A stretch of 64,000 nt of DNA from Desulfitobacterium metallireducens DSM 15288 (GTDB lineage Bacteria; Bacillota; Desulfitobacteriia; Desulfitobacteriales; Desulfitobacteriaceae), in NCBI RefSeq assembly GCF_000231405.2, contig NZ_CP007032.1:372001-436000 (forward strand). Direction: 5' to 3'. Below the pieces are notes generated by a model. That model made no database searches and was not told the DNA's origin. It saw only the letters and a program-made list of their open reading frames with translations. Made by a program: the position numbers and the translations under genes. Positions 44,403-53,086 of the stretch are shown piece after piece. Positions within the stretch are counted from its first letter, which is position 1. Every line of letters starts with the position of its first letter.

Positions 44403-45341
44403 GTGTTTGAGATATTACGAGAGGATATTAAGGATTTTCTAAGGCTACAGCTAATTATTGGAACAGTTCCTTTTCGTACCCATCAGGTGAGTTATGAGGA
44501 CGGGTATACCAGGTATTTGATTTCTTACGAAGGATTAGAATCGGACGATATTTGGGCTTATCTTTTAGTCCCAAAAGGACAAGGGCCTTTTCCGGCAGTC
44601 TTGGTTCACCATCAGCATAACGGTGAAAGAAACATCGGTAAGAGCGAAGTTTGTGGTATTGTTGGAGATCCATTTCAAGCCTTTGGTCCAACTTTGGCTA
44701 GGGAAGGGATTATTGTTCTAGCTCCAGATTCTATATGCTTCGAGGACCGTCGAAAAAATAAAAATGGGATTCAGACTGATGAGGGAGATTGGTTACAGCA
44801 TTATAATGAAATGAGCTATCGATTGGTACAAGGGGATACCTTAATGAGAAAGGTAATATCCGATGCAAGTTTAGCAGTATCTATCCTTTGTAATCACCCA
44901 CTCGTAGAGGATAAGAAAATAGGGGTGCTTGGTCACTCTTATGGCGGTAACACAGTTCTTTTCCAAGCAGCTATGGACCCACGGATTCAGTTTGCTTGTT
45001 CAAATGGTGCAGCATGTACTTATAAGAATAAAATTAGGCATCAGACGGGGTTTGAAATGGCTCAAATAATACCTGGTTTTGCTGAACGGTTTGATATTGA
45101 GGATTTAGTGAAGTGTATTTTCCCAAGAAAGATTTTGTTGGTGTCTGCCACAGAAGACAAGTATTCAAAGAACGCAGATGCAATAGAAAAAACTATAATA
45201 GAAACATGCAATAAATTTAAAATTGGCAATTGGGTTGAACATTTTAGATATGTAGGTGGACATCCACTTACTCAAGAGAGATTTACAGACGTTGTTTCTT
45301 GGATTAAATCGTATGCAAAGGGGAACGCGGACTTCACCTAA
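44403..45341 (+). CDS. Dienelactone-hydrolase-like alpha/beta hydrolase (cassette gene)
   Basis: A 312-residue hydrolase: VLVHHQHNGE oxyanion region, long lid, nucleophile elbow GVLGHSYGGNTV (Ser near 180), SATEDKYS acid region and RYVGGHPLTQ with catalytic His. It resembles the acetyl-xylan-esterase/dienelactone hydrolase group. GTG start seven bases after GGAGG. Its TAA stop lies inside the R'' box of attC site 6, so coding and recombination sequence overlap. Confidence 0.75.
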   Translation: MFEILREDIKDFLRLQLIIGTVPFRTHQVSYEDGYTRYLISYEGLESDDIWAYLLVPKGQGPFPAVLVHHQHNGERNIGKSEVCGIVGDPFQAFGPTLAREGIIVLAPDSICFEDRRKNKNGIQTDEGDWLQHYNEMSYRLVQGDTLMRKVISDASLAVSILCNHPLVEDKKIGVLGHSYGGNTVLFQAAMDPRIQFACSNGAACTYKNKIRHQTGFEMAQIIPGFAERFDIEDLVKCIFPRKILLVSATEDKYSKNADAIEKTIIETCNKFKIGNWVEHFRYVGGHPLTQERFTDVVSWIKSYAKGNADFT

Positions 45342-45413
45342 CACAGAATTCCCGCAACTTAGTGGATGATGCATGTGGTTGAGACGCTGTGGGAATTCTC
45401 TGAACGTTATGTG
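45335..45413 (+). repeat. attC-like site 6
   Basis: R'' ACCTAAC (exact RYYYAAC, includes the stop of the upstream gene), R' GTTATGTG; arms AGAATTCCCGC / GTGGGAATTCT; core GATGCATGTGGTTGAGACGC. Confidence 0.88.
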
Positions 45414-45447
45414 ACATTGCTAGGTCTTATATTAAGGAGGATGATTT

Positions 45448-45690
45448 ATGGTGGCATTAGGTGCTTTCCTGGGAATTATTCAGATGATTTGGGCCTTGTT
45501 ATTAATTCCAACCCATCTTGCACTAACGGTAATTGTATATAGAGATGCAAAGAGATTATCACAAACAGCGTTAGGATTGTCACCTTTTCTATGGCTTGGA
45601 ATTACATTTTCTTTACCTATAATTGGGATGCTTATTTACTGGATTATGAATTATTCATCACTGTCAAGGGACTCCCTTTATAAATTGTAG
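45448..45690 (+). CDS. Two-helix membrane protein (cassette gene)
   Basis: An 80-residue protein with two long hydrophobic helices (about 3-28 and 43-68) joined by YRDAKRLSQTALGLSP. Strong AAGGAGG site. It resembles phospholipase-D-nuclease-like or small transporter-associated N-terminal hairpins, but no family can be named. Alone between sites 6 and 7. Confidence 0.6.
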   Translation: MVALGAFLGIIQMIWALLLIPTHLALTVIVYRDAKRLSQTALGLSPFLWLGITFSLPIIGMLIYWIMNYSSLSRDSLYKL

Positions 45691-45812
45691 TAACTTAGCT
45701 TGGGGAAACTATTCTATCAAATTATTATTTGGACAATTTGTTACTTTACATTTTGAGAGCTGTCTACAAAACTATTCATTAGCGGTTGTCAAAGCTTTGT
45801 AATTCGCGACAT

Positions 45813-45887
45813 CACATAACAAAACATTCCCGCAATTTAGCCATGAAGAATGTGGGAAGGCGCTGCGGGAATCCGAAACGTTAGATG
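45813..45887 (+). repeat. attC-like site 7
   Basis: R'' CACATAAC, R' GTTAGATG; arms ACATTCCCGCA / TGCGGGAAT; core ATGAAGAATGTGGGAAGGCGC. Confidence 0.85.
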
Positions 45888-45903
45888 ACAGACCATGCGA
45901 AAA

Positions 45904-45921
45904 GCGCCATCCATGGCGTTG
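45904..45921 (+). repeat. ATCCAT-loop hairpin (cassette start)
   Basis: AGCGCC-ATCCAT-GGCGTT, 16 bases after site 7; one wobble pair in the stem. Confidence 0.75.
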
Positions 45922-45958
45922 AAAAAGAGAAGAAAATGCATTCACGAGGAGAATGTGT

Positions 45959-46423
45959 ATGTTGACTATTCGTGTTTCACAATTAAGTGATATTAAAGGG
46001 TGTTTAGAGTGTCTTAAGGATTCATTATTGGCAGATAATTATTTCCAAGATACAGGCAAAGTTGCAAATGGAATTATGAATGCAATAGAAAAAGGTGAGG
46101 TCTATGTTGCATCAAATGGAGAAGAAATCATTGGAGTAATGAGTATTGATTATAATGGCATGTTTGGAGAATTTCCGATTTTAAGATTGATTTCAGTTAA
46201 AAGGACACATAGGAGTAAAGGAATTGGAAGTTTAATGCTTGAGTATTTTGAAAAAGCAGGTTTTAGTAAGAGTATGAAAATATTTTTGTGTGTAAGTGAT
46301 TTTAATACAAGAGCAAAATTATTTTATTTGAAAAAAGACTTTATGGAAATTGGTAAGATCCAGAATTTATATAAAGAAGGAATAACTGAATTTATAATGA
46401 TGAAGGAGAAAAATCAAGAGTAA
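45959..46423 (+). CDS. GNAT acetyltransferase (cassette gene)
   Basis: A 154-residue GNAT: LTIRVSQLSDIKGCLECLKD opening, LISVKRTHRSKGIGSLMLEY (motif A with the R-x-x-G-I-G acetyl-CoA loop) and FYLKKDFMEIGKI (motif B). ATG 45959 lies eight bases after GAGGA; an ATG two codons earlier is too close. Acceptor unknown. Confidence 0.8.
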   Translation: MLTIRVSQLSDIKGCLECLKDSLLADNYFQDTGKVANGIMNAIEKGEVYVASNGEEIIGVMSIDYNGMFGEFPILRLISVKRTHRSKGIGSLMLEYFEKAGFSKSMKIFLCVSDFNTRAKLFYLKKDFMEIGKIQNLYKEGITEFIMMKEKNQE

Positions 46424-46486
46424 TTTGACTACCATAATATTAAAAAGATAGGAATAGTTTTAGTGAATTTGAAGATGTTTGTTATA

Positions 46487-46511
46487 GGGCCTCCCATCCA
46501 TGGTCGGCTCT
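46487..46511 (+). repeat. Degenerate hairpin (A type)
   Basis: GGCCTCC-CATCCATG-GTCGGC keeps the loop but has lost perfect pairing; upstream of site 8. Confidence 0.5.
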
Positions 46512-46532
46512 GAGTTGCGGGGCATGGTCCGT

Positions 46533-46611
46533 CGTCTAACAGTGAATTCCCAAAATTTGAGAGGATATAAATGTAGTAACCAGACTTCGGGAATTCACGG
46601 GACGTTATACG
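46533..46611 (+). repeat. attC-like site 8
   Basis: R'' GTCTAAC, R' GTTATACG; arms AGTGAATTCCC / GGGAATTCACGG with extra GGAC at the R' side. Confidence 0.85.
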
Positions 46612-46654
46612 AAACTACTAGGTCAATATTTTATAGGAGAGAGGGTGTATTTGG

Positions 46655-47347
46655 ATGAAAAAGATTGGGATGATCGGTGGATTCGGTCCAGAGTCTACAA
46701 TTGATTATTATCGCATTATGATTGAGCAGTATCGCTTATTGCAAGGTGATGAAAGTCTTCCCGAGATTTTCATTTATAGCATGGATATTTATAACCTACT
46801 TAATATGGTTGGAGAAGAACGATGGGATGACTTAATAGAGTACCTTTTAAAGGGCATTGATACTCTTTATAGAGCTGGTGCTGATTTCGGAATCATTTCA
46901 GCAAATACACCACATATTGTGTTTAATAAATTAAAATGCCTGTCACCTATACCTCTTGTAAGCATAATTGAAGAAACAAGTAAGAAAGCCAAAGAAATTG
47001 GATTACATAAGGTTGGGTTGCTGGGAACAAGTTTTACGATGAGATCAAGCTTCTATCAAGACGTATTTTCTAACGATAATATCTCCGTCGTTGTGCCTCG
47101 AGAGAAGGAACAAGACTATATCCAACATAAATTAATGACAGAGATAGAATTAGGAGAGTTTCATGAAGCAACACGTAAAGGGTTGCTTACGATTGTAAAG
47201 AGAATGATCGATGAGGAATCAATCCAGGGATTGGTTCTTGGATGTACAGAATTACCATTGATTTTAACTAAAGACGCGTTTGGCATTCCGTTTCTTAATA
47301 CCACGAAGATACATGTAGATAGTGCCATTAGGTATTGTTTGTCGTAA
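46655..47347 (+). CDS. Aspartate/glutamate racemase family protein (cassette gene)
   Basis: A 230-residue protein of the Asp/Glu racemase superfamily (YgeA-like): IGMIGGFGPESTIDYYR, FGIISANTPHIVF (first catalytic region, here Asn-Thr where active racemases have a catalytic Cys next to Asn-Thr), and GLVLGCTELPLIL with the second Cys. Loss of one Cys is common in isomerase-like or decarboxylase-like members, so racemase activity is uncertain. Alone between sites 8 and 9. Confidence 0.78.
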   Translation: MKKIGMIGGFGPESTIDYYRIMIEQYRLLQGDESLPEIFIYSMDIYNLLNMVGEERWDDLIEYLLKGIDTLYRAGADFGIISANTPHIVFNKLKCLSPIPLVSIIEETSKKAKEIGLHKVGLLGTSFTMRSSFYQDVFSNDNISVVVPREKEQDYIQHKLMTEIELGEFHEATRKGLLTIVKRMIDEESIQGLVLGCTELPLILTKDAFGIPFLNTTKIHVDSAIRYCLS

Positions 47348-47380
47348 TCAAATGTAAAAATAATGTTTTGCCGTAGCTTC

Positions 47381-47456
47381 GTATTACAACACATTCCCGA
47401 TACTTTGACAATATGCAAGTGGGTTGAGGCGCGTCGGGAATCCAAAACGTTATCCG
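47381..47456 (+). repeat. attC-like site 9
   Basis: R'' is imperfect (GTATTACAAC), R' GTTATCCG; arms ACATTCCCGA / TCGGGAAT; core ATGCAAGTGGGTTGAGGCGC. Right outer arm GAAACCGTACGC follows. Confidence 0.8.
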
Positions 47457-47472
47457 AAACCGTACGCAAAGG

Positions 47473-47490
47473 CCGCGCGTCCATGCGCGG
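47473..47490 (+). repeat. GTCCAT-loop hairpin (B type)
   Basis: CCGCGC-GTCCAT-GCGCGG after GAAACCGTACGCAAAGG. Confidence 0.88.
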
Positions 47491-47691
47491 ATTACGGAAT
47501 TGGTTTAGTCTAGTGCGCGCTCGAAAGATAATGTGAAATAACCAAGATGTTTCGGTATAGAATTACATTTGCGAACCTATTTCGTAAATAATACCTATAT
47601 CGGAATTATTATGCAGTCCGGTAATCCTGAGACTTTAGACGACATAGTTTTTTTCAGATAGGCGAGAGATCAAGGTGGAGGTGATAATCGG

Positions 47692-48255
47692 ATGAGGCGT
47701 GTGCGATACCAGGTCGCATGTAGCCTGGATGGCTACATCGCGGGACCAAACGATGATTTTGATTGGATTATGCCAGAGCCCTCGTTCAACTTTGAGGCGC
47801 TGTATGCGCAATTCGACACGTTGCTGATGGGGCGACGCACGTACGAAATCGTACGCGCAATGGGCGAGAGCCTTCGCGGAAAGCAAGTGATTGTCGCCTC
47901 GCGGTCGCTTCGGCCAGTGGATTATCCTGATGTCGAGATCGTGAGCGAGGGCCTTGAAGCACGAGTTCGAGAGCTTCGTGCGCAATCTGGTCGAGATATA
48001 TGGCTCTACGGCGGAGGGAATCTCTTCTCCCAGCTTCTCGCCTGGAATTTGGTTGATACGGTCGAACCGGCGATCATACCGATCCTTCTGGGAGGTGGGG
48101 TGCAGTTGCTCTCCCCGCACGGGGTACGTCGGCGTTTGGCGCTCGTCGGGCACCGCGCCTATCCCAGTGGGATGCTTCTCCTCGAATACGAGGTGCAACA
48201 GGCTGCGGAAGGCACGAATGAATTTCTTGGAGGTAAATCCAATGGAGCTGAGTAA
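47692..48255 (+). CDS. DHFR/RibD-C family reductase (cassette gene)
   Basis: A 187-residue protein of the dihydrofolate-reductase-like RibD C-terminal family: VRYQVACSLDGYIAGPNDDF, LLMGRRTYEIV, DIWLYGGGNLFSQLL and PILLGGG. These bind NADPH; trimethoprim-type resistance or flavin-precursor reduction are possible but not shown. Base composition is clearly richer in GC (Arg codons CGN, many C/G third positions) than all its neighbours, a mark of recent transfer from a high-GC donor. GGTGGAGG ribosome site. Confidence 0.82.
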   Translation: MRRVRYQVACSLDGYIAGPNDDFDWIMPEPSFNFEALYAQFDTLLMGRRTYEIVRAMGESLRGKQVIVASRSLRPVDYPDVEIVSEGLEARVRELRAQSGRDIWLYGGGNLFSQLLAWNLVDTVEPAIIPILLGGGVQLLSPHGVRRRLALVGHRAYPSGMLLLEYEVQQAAEGTNEFLGGKSNGAE

Positions 48256-48307
48256 GTCTACACTTCATGGAGACATATATGATGATACTTGGGAACTTAA
48301 ATCATAG
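48242..48307 (+). CDS. Possible 21-residue peptide overlapping the DHFR-like gene
   Basis: ATG 48242 is seven bases after TTGGAGG and runs MELSKSTLHGDIYDDTWELK-S before TAG, overlapping the end of the reductase gene. It may be the truncated front of a lost second gene in the cassette. Confidence 0.3.
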   Translation: MELSKSTLHGDIYDDTWELKS

Positions 48308-48325
48308 TAATGTTGTGACGGGTCA

Positions 48326-48360
48326 AAAGGACTTAATAGGAGAACAAATTAAGTCCTTTA
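48326..48360 (+). terminator. Hairpin inside the DHFR cassette
   Basis: AAAGGACTTAAT / ATTAAGTCCTTT perfect 12-base stem, short T-tail; possible terminator. Confidence 0.55.
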
Positions 48361-48464
48361 TGGATACAATAAATCCCAGATGGAATTGGGGCTGATTTTC
48401 AAAAGTAATTGCTACTACGCATTTTTCTTATGTAGCTTACTTAAATGATACGGAGGTCTCAAGG

Positions 48465-48484
48465 GGCCGCCGTCCATGGCGGCC
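48465..48484 (+). repeat. GTCCAT-loop hairpin (A type) without attC
   Basis: GGCCGCC-GTCCAT-GGCGGCC followed by GGGGGCGTACGACAT, then unrelated sequence; the attC that normally follows is missing. Confidence 0.85.
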
Positions 48485-48573
48485 TCTGAATTTGGGGGCG
48501 TACGACATATTTTCATACTTGTGGATATAACGAACAACAGATTAATTATGATCCACATTGGAGGATAGTTAGA

Positions 48574-49041
48574 ATGAAATATACTTGCACGTTAATTGCA
48601 GTAAGAAATATAGAGAAAGCAATGCAGTTTTATCACGACGTTTTAGGGTTAGAGGTTGTAGCTGATTTTGGCGCAAATGTTACTTTAACAGGCGGTATCG
48701 CATTGCAGACTATTGATACTTGGAAAGATTTTATTCATAAACAGGATGAAGAAATTGTTTTCAAGAACAATGTATGTGAGTTGTATTTTGAAGAAGATGA
48801 CATAGAGAGCTTTGCCGAAAAATTAAAAAATATAAAAAGTATCGAATATGTTCATCCACTCTTTGAACATTCGTGGGGCCAGCGGGTAGTTCGTTTCTAT
48901 GATTTGGATAAGCACGTTATTGAAGTTGGTGAAAACACGATTATGGTTGTTAAGAGATTCATAAATACCGGACTTTCGATAGAAGAAACGGCCATCCGTA
49001 TGGATGTATCAGTCGATTATGTGAGGTCGTGCTTAGCATAA
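48574..49041 (+). CDS. Glyoxalase/bleomycin-resistance (VOC) protein with extra C-terminal helix (cassette gene)
   Basis: A 155-residue VOC-fold protein: CTLIAVRNIEKAMQFYHDVL, LYFEEDDIESFAEKL and VRFYDLDKHVIEVGE with metal-ligand Glu. The final 30 residues (FINTGLSIEETAIRMDVS) look like a small helix-turn-helix unit not usual in VOC proteins. Possible antibiotic binding or glyoxalase-like lyase; not determinable. TTGGAGG ribosome site. Confidence 0.78.
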   Translation: MKYTCTLIAVRNIEKAMQFYHDVLGLEVVADFGANVTLTGGIALQTIDTWKDFIHKQDEEIVFKNNVCELYFEEDDIESFAEKLKNIKSIEYVHPLFEHSWGQRVVRFYDLDKHVIEVGENTIMVVKRFINTGLSIEETAIRMDVSVDYVRSCLA

Positions 49042-49075
49042 AAAAGCATAATGCCTAGATGTGGAGGTCTCAAGG

Positions 49076-49095
49076 GGCCGCCGTCCTTGGCGGCC
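49076..49095 (+). repeat. GTCCTT-loop hairpin (A type)
   Basis: GGCCGCC-GTCCTT-GGCGGCC, 22 bases before site 10. Confidence 0.88.
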
Positions 49096-49117
49096 TCTGA
49101 ACAAGAAGTGCGGCACT

Positions 49118-49286
49118 GCATATAACACGAGGATTCCCGCGACGGTGCGGTTAAGTAAACTTTTGGGGTATGCCGCACCACATGTCCTTTGTCACAAGAC
49201 TTGCAATTGAGAGTTGAATAGAGAGTAGCAAGTCTTACGCCAGCCCTGGTGGGACGGACACGTCGGGAATCCCGGGGACGTTATGC
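49118..49286 (+). repeat. attC-like site 10 (longest)
   Basis: R'' GCATATAAC, R' GTTATGCAAC; arms ACGAGGATTCCCGCG / CGTCGGGAATCCC; large inner structure with GGTGCGG / CCGCACC and a nested AGACTTGC / GCAAGTCT stem. 169 bases. Confidence 0.85.
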
Positions 49287-49329
49287 AACATGCTTAACTT
49301 AGGGATTTGTTAGAAACGGAGGGACTGCC

Positions 49330-49857
49330 ATGAAGGAATTATTCTTAGTTGAGCCGCAAGAACGGTATAGAGAAGGATTCGAGAAGATGGTTAATGAGTA
49401 TAGAGTACATGGTGAAAAAGAATATTTTGAGATGTATGAGGAAGCTTTAAGCGATTTTAAAAGATATGTATTGAAATTGCATGATAATGCTAAGGAGATT
49501 GGCTTGATTGATGGGTGGGTACCCTCATACACATACTGGTTAAAAAATATAGAAGATAAAATATTAGGAGTTGTAAGAATACGTACATCATTAAATAACG
49601 AATTTGTTAGAAAATTTGCTGGACATATAGGCTATGATATTGCCCCCTTATCAAGGAGAAAAGGTTATGGAAATGCGCTATTAAAGCTTGCACTTCAAAA
49701 GGCGGCAATGCTTGATTTAGATAGAGTCTTAATAACGTGTGATGCTGACAATATAGGGTCCAAAAGAATTATCGAAAGTAGTGGAGGAATATTTGAATCG
49801 GAAGTATTTAAAGAAGAAAAAGACAAGCAACTAAGAAGGTATTGGATAACCTTATGA
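49330..49857 (+). CDS. GNAT acetyltransferase (cassette gene)
   Basis: A 175-residue GNAT of the YjgM/YkkB-like group: LVEPQERYREGFEKMV opening, WVPSYTYWL, ILGVVRIRTSLN strand, IGYDIAPLSRRKGYGNALLKL (acetyl-CoA loop) and VLITCDADNIGSKRIIESSGG. Related proteins are often annotated as putative antibiotic acetyltransferases; the acceptor is unknown. ACGGAGGG ribosome site. Alone between sites 10 and 11. Confidence 0.85.
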   Translation: MKELFLVEPQERYREGFEKMVNEYRVHGEKEYFEMYEEALSDFKRYVLKLHDNAKEIGLIDGWVPSYTYWLKNIEDKILGVVRIRTSLNNEFVRKFAGHIGYDIAPLSRRKGYGNALLKLALQKAAMLDLDRVLITCDADNIGSKRIIESSGGIFESEVFKEEKDKQLRRYWITL

Positions 49858-49932
49858 TTTTAGCTTTTCGCGCAATATTAATGAATAAATTGCAGAAGTA
49901 GAAGTAGAAGTACATATTGGATGTTAGTACGT

Positions 49933-50010
49933 CGCATAACAGCGTTTTCCTGTAACTTTGTCAATATGCAAGTTGTAGGGACGCTACAGGAAAACGCAGG
50001 ACGTTATCTG
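49933..50010 (+). repeat. attC-like site 11
   Basis: R'' GCATAAC, R' GTTATCTG; perfect inner arms GCGTTTTCCTGTA / TACAGGAAAACGC with AGGAC bulge on the R' side; core ATGCAAGTTGTAGGGACGC. The clearest example of the asymmetry needed for strand choice. Confidence 0.92.
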
Positions 50011-50231
50011 AAATGACTGGGTCGAAAAATTTTCAAAGGTTAGGTGGAGAGTGAATTACGATCCAGTTTTCTAAAAAGGTAGGTCTCTCAAATGAAAAAG
50101 TAAGATAAATGATCAGATGTAAGATGAATTCTTTTATTAAGATACCAGCATAAAGCTTAGGTGAGACTGCTGAAAGGAAAGCTAATAGAATAATATTTAA
50201 TATAGTCGGAGTACATGGGAGGAGAAGAACG

Positions 50232-51585
50232 ATGAAAGTGACATTGATTCACCCGCCTAGCGGTTCCAAACATATGGATACGATATATATGCATGAGCCT
50301 TTAGCGTTAGAGTATTTAGGAGCTGGACTAAAATTGGACAACCATAAGGTTTCAATTATAGATGCTCGTTTAGAACAAGATTATGAGGCAGTATTGAGGT
50401 CTGACAAGCCTCAAATTGTTGGCCTAACTGGGTTTACAAATCAACTTTCAATTGTTAAGGAAATGGCTACTAGGATTAAAGGCATTGATCCTAGTATATT
50501 TATCATAGTCGGGGGACATCACGCTACAGTAAAACCAGAAGATTTTAATGTTAAGGATATTGATTTAGTTGTTCGTGGAGAAGGGGTTACGGCTTTAAGT
50601 GAAATATTACAATGCATTGAGTCTAATAAACCGTTTGATAGTATATTGGGGTTGGGTATTCCTGGTTCCGACATGTATCTAACACCTTCGAGGCCACATC
50701 CAAATTTAGATAATTTACCTATACCCGACCGCTCATTGACAATTAAATACAGAAAGAATTATTTTGAGGAATGGATGAAGCCTCTAGCATCCATTCGAAC
50801 TTCTCTAGGCTGTACTAATCGTTGTACCTACTGTGCCTTGTGGGCACTAACCGGTGGAAAATACTTGGTCCGTAAACCAGAATCAATAATAGAGGAACTA
50901 CAATCTATCGAAGAGCCTAACGTTTTCTTCTGTGATGATGAATCAATGTGTGATTGGCAACGGATGGATAAACTGGCCGATCTAATTATCGAGAGTGGTA
51001 TAAAAAAAATATTATCTTTATGCAAGAGTTGATACGATCTTAAAACATCCGAACCTTTTAGCTAAATGGAAAGATATCGGCCTCACGCAGGTATTTATTG
51101 GATTCGAAAGTTTTACCAATAAGCATTTAAACGAATTGAAGAAAAACATAACAATAGAGCAACAATATAAGGCAGCAAAAATCCTCCATGATCTTAAAAT
51201 TGGCATTACGGGGTCTTTCATGGTTGATCCGTCATATACCAGAGAGGACTTCGATGGGCTTATATCTCATATTCGCAGTTTGAAAGTGGATGTAGTTATA
51301 TGTTCGATCTTGACACCGTTACCAGGAACGCAATTATACGAGAGTAAAAAGGCTCAGCTAATAACCGATAAGCCGGAAACATATGATTTTCTTCACACAG
51401 TTTTGCCCACAACATTACCCCTTAAACAATTTTATTCAGAATTTGCCCGACTGTATATAAAAGCGACGCCGCTATTATCTTCCTTAAAGTATATACAAAA
51501 ATACGAAAAAGGGAGCAAATTGCGGATAGGGTTAGATTCTATGAAAACTATTAAGATTATTAAAGATAATTATCGTTCATATTAA
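50232..51585 (+). pseudogene. B12-binding radical SAM protein interrupted at an A8 run
   Basis: The N-terminal part (to 51032) has a cobalamin-binding-like domain (VTLIHPPSGSK, VGLTGFTNQ, IIVGGHHATVKPED) and the radical SAM motif CTNRCTYCALW. At 51002-51009 a run of eight A shifts the frame; without one A the sequence continues KKYYLYARVDTILKHPNLL to SILTPLPGTQLYE and stops at 51585. The whole matches the B12-binding radical SAM family (about 450 residues). Cassette gene between sites 11 and 12. The shift may be inactivating, phase-variable or an assembly error. Confidence 0.8.
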
Positions 51586-51683
51586 ATTTTTATATTCTGA
51601 TTTAATTTGGCAAAGCTTAATAATTTTCAGATAAAATTCATAAAGACTTTTGGGGTTGTGAATGCTTATATTTGCCGCCGCTT

Positions 51684-51761
51684 CAGATAACAAGGCATTC
51701 CCGACACTTAGAGGATGATGCATGCGGTTAAGACGCGTCGGGAATCCCAGAACGTTATATG
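51684..51761 (+). repeat. attC-like site 12
   Basis: R'' CAGATAAC, R' GTTATATG; arms GGCATTCCCGAC / GTCGGGAATCCC; core GATGCATGCGGTTAAGACGC. Right outer arm GAAACCGTACGC is present but no hairpin follows. Confidence 0.88.
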
Positions 51762-51873
51762 AAACCGTACGCAATTTGAAGCTTTCTCACGGGGGAACTT
51801 CTGAGGAACAACTTCGTAGTATTAGTGGTGAAAGCTTTATGTAAGAATGCCTAGAATCTGGAGGAGGGAATAA

Positions 51874-52410
51874 ATGATGAAAACCTTGGTAATCTACAAG
51901 TCGAAAACAGGTTTTACTAAGAAATACGCGGAATGGATTTCAGAGGAGTTGTCAGCCGATATTTTTCCTGCTTCGAAAGTTTCTGCTAATATGCTATCAG
52001 CCTATGACTGTGTGATTTATGGTGGCGGTTTGTATGTAGTGGGTATCAATGGAGTAAAGTTGGTAACGCAAAACATAGACAAACTAAAAGGGAAAAAAGT
52101 TATCGTTTTTGCAACGGGGATGTCACCCTCTAGAGAAGGGGGGTCAAGAGAAGTAATCAGCAAGAACTTTACTTTGGAACAGCAAGAAATTATACATTTT
52201 TATTATTTGCGGGGTGGGTTTGATTACCGTAAACTTAATCCTTTTGACAAGATGCTTATGACATTGTTAAGACTCTCCATCCAATGGAAGAAAGTAAGGA
52301 ATAAGAAGCTTAACTCTGACGAAATAGGTATTCTCGAAATCTTTTATAAGCCAACAGATTATACAAAAAGGGCAAAAATAGATAAGTTGGTTGCGTATGC
52401 TACTTCATAA
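51874..52410 (+). CDS. Flavodoxin-domain protein (cassette gene)
   Basis: A 178-residue flavodoxin/HemG-like protein: LVIYKSKTGFTKKYAEWI (FMN phosphate loop, about 5-22), CVIYGGGLYVVGINGVK and VIVFATGMSPSREGG. This group includes menaquinone-dependent protoporphyrinogen oxidase-like flavodoxins. GGAGGAGGG ribosome site. Alone between sites 12 and 13. Confidence 0.8.
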   Translation: MMKTLVIYKSKTGFTKKYAEWISEELSADIFPASKVSANMLSAYDCVIYGGGLYVVGINGVKLVTQNIDKLKGKKVIVFATGMSPSREGGSREVISKNFTLEQQEIIHFYYLRGGFDYRKLNPFDKMLMTLLRLSIQWKKVRNKKLNSDEIGILEIFYKPTDYTKRAKIDKLVAYATS

Positions 52411-52465
52411 AATACCGAAATCAAAGATCGGGAGTCCAAGCGTGGCTTCGGGGGGCGTACGGCTT

Positions 52466-52542
52466 CATATAACATGGCATTCGCGAAACTGGCAAAGATG
52501 AATGTGGTTCGGACGCTTCGTGAATCCCGGGGACGTTATACG
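52466..52542 (+). repeat. attC-like site 13
   Basis: R'' TCATATAAC, R' GTTATACG; arms GCATTCGCGAA / TTCGTGAATC; core GATGAATGTGGTTCGGACGC. Preceded by GGGGGCGTACGGCTT; the A hairpin upstream is reduced to CCAAGCGTGGC. Confidence 0.88.
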
Positions 52543-52893
52543 CCATGTTCGGTTATTTATTATTAGCAAGATACTATTTGAGGTCAAAGATGCTAGTAGC
52601 CATTTTCCATAAAATATGAGGGGTTACGTTGGAAGAAGTTGTCTCATATTTAATCTTACTGCTCATTTGAATGCTAAAACAACTTTGCCCTTATTATTGG
52701 ACAAATTCGGCTGAAGGGGAAAGTATTTCACGTTGCTCTAGTTGGGATGGTAATGAAAGAATTAGTTTAGTTATTACAGCGTAGGATTACTAGCAGAACA
52801 ATTTAGAATGTAGCTGCTTAGATTATCTCTGGAAAGCGAGTAATGAAAGATACGGTTGCGATGGTATTTCATTGACCAATAGGGGTGAGAAAT
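52543..52893 (+). other. Non-coding 5' part of a cassette
   Basis: About 350 bases between site 13 and a 54-codon gene. One short ATG frame (MRGYVGRSCLIFNLTAHLNA, from about 52616) has no ribosome site. I see no RNA structure or gene here. Confidence 0.5.
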
Positions 52894-53058
52894 ATGTTAT
52901 TTATATTGGCTGTAGTATCATCCATGCTTTTATTTATCAATTGTGTTTTCCTTATGAAAAGGATTAAGGACGATAGAGATATTGCTTTTTATACGGTTGG
53001 GGGAGCTGTTTTGTTAGGGATCTTTGTATATGCGGCATTGGGTGTTATTGTGGGATGA
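52894..53058 (+). CDS. 54-residue two-helix membrane protein (cassette gene)
   Basis: Two hydrophobic helices (about 2-20 and 33-53) joined by LMKRIKDDRDIAFY. GGGGTGAG lies about nine bases before ATG. The only plausible gene of this cassette (sites 13-14). Function unknown; the size and shape resemble toxin-like or transporter-regulating small membrane proteins. Confidence 0.55.
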   Translation: MLFILAVVSSMLLFINCVFLMKRIKDDRDIAFYTVGGAVLLGIFVYAALGVIVG

Positions 53059-53086
53059 TTTGTGCATGAGTTCATTTGCCATACGG

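Noticed and set aside
47635-48198. Long minus-strand frame opposite the DHFR-like gene
   Set aside because: GC-rich codons of the real gene keep the opposite strand open; no ribosome site and no family resemblance.
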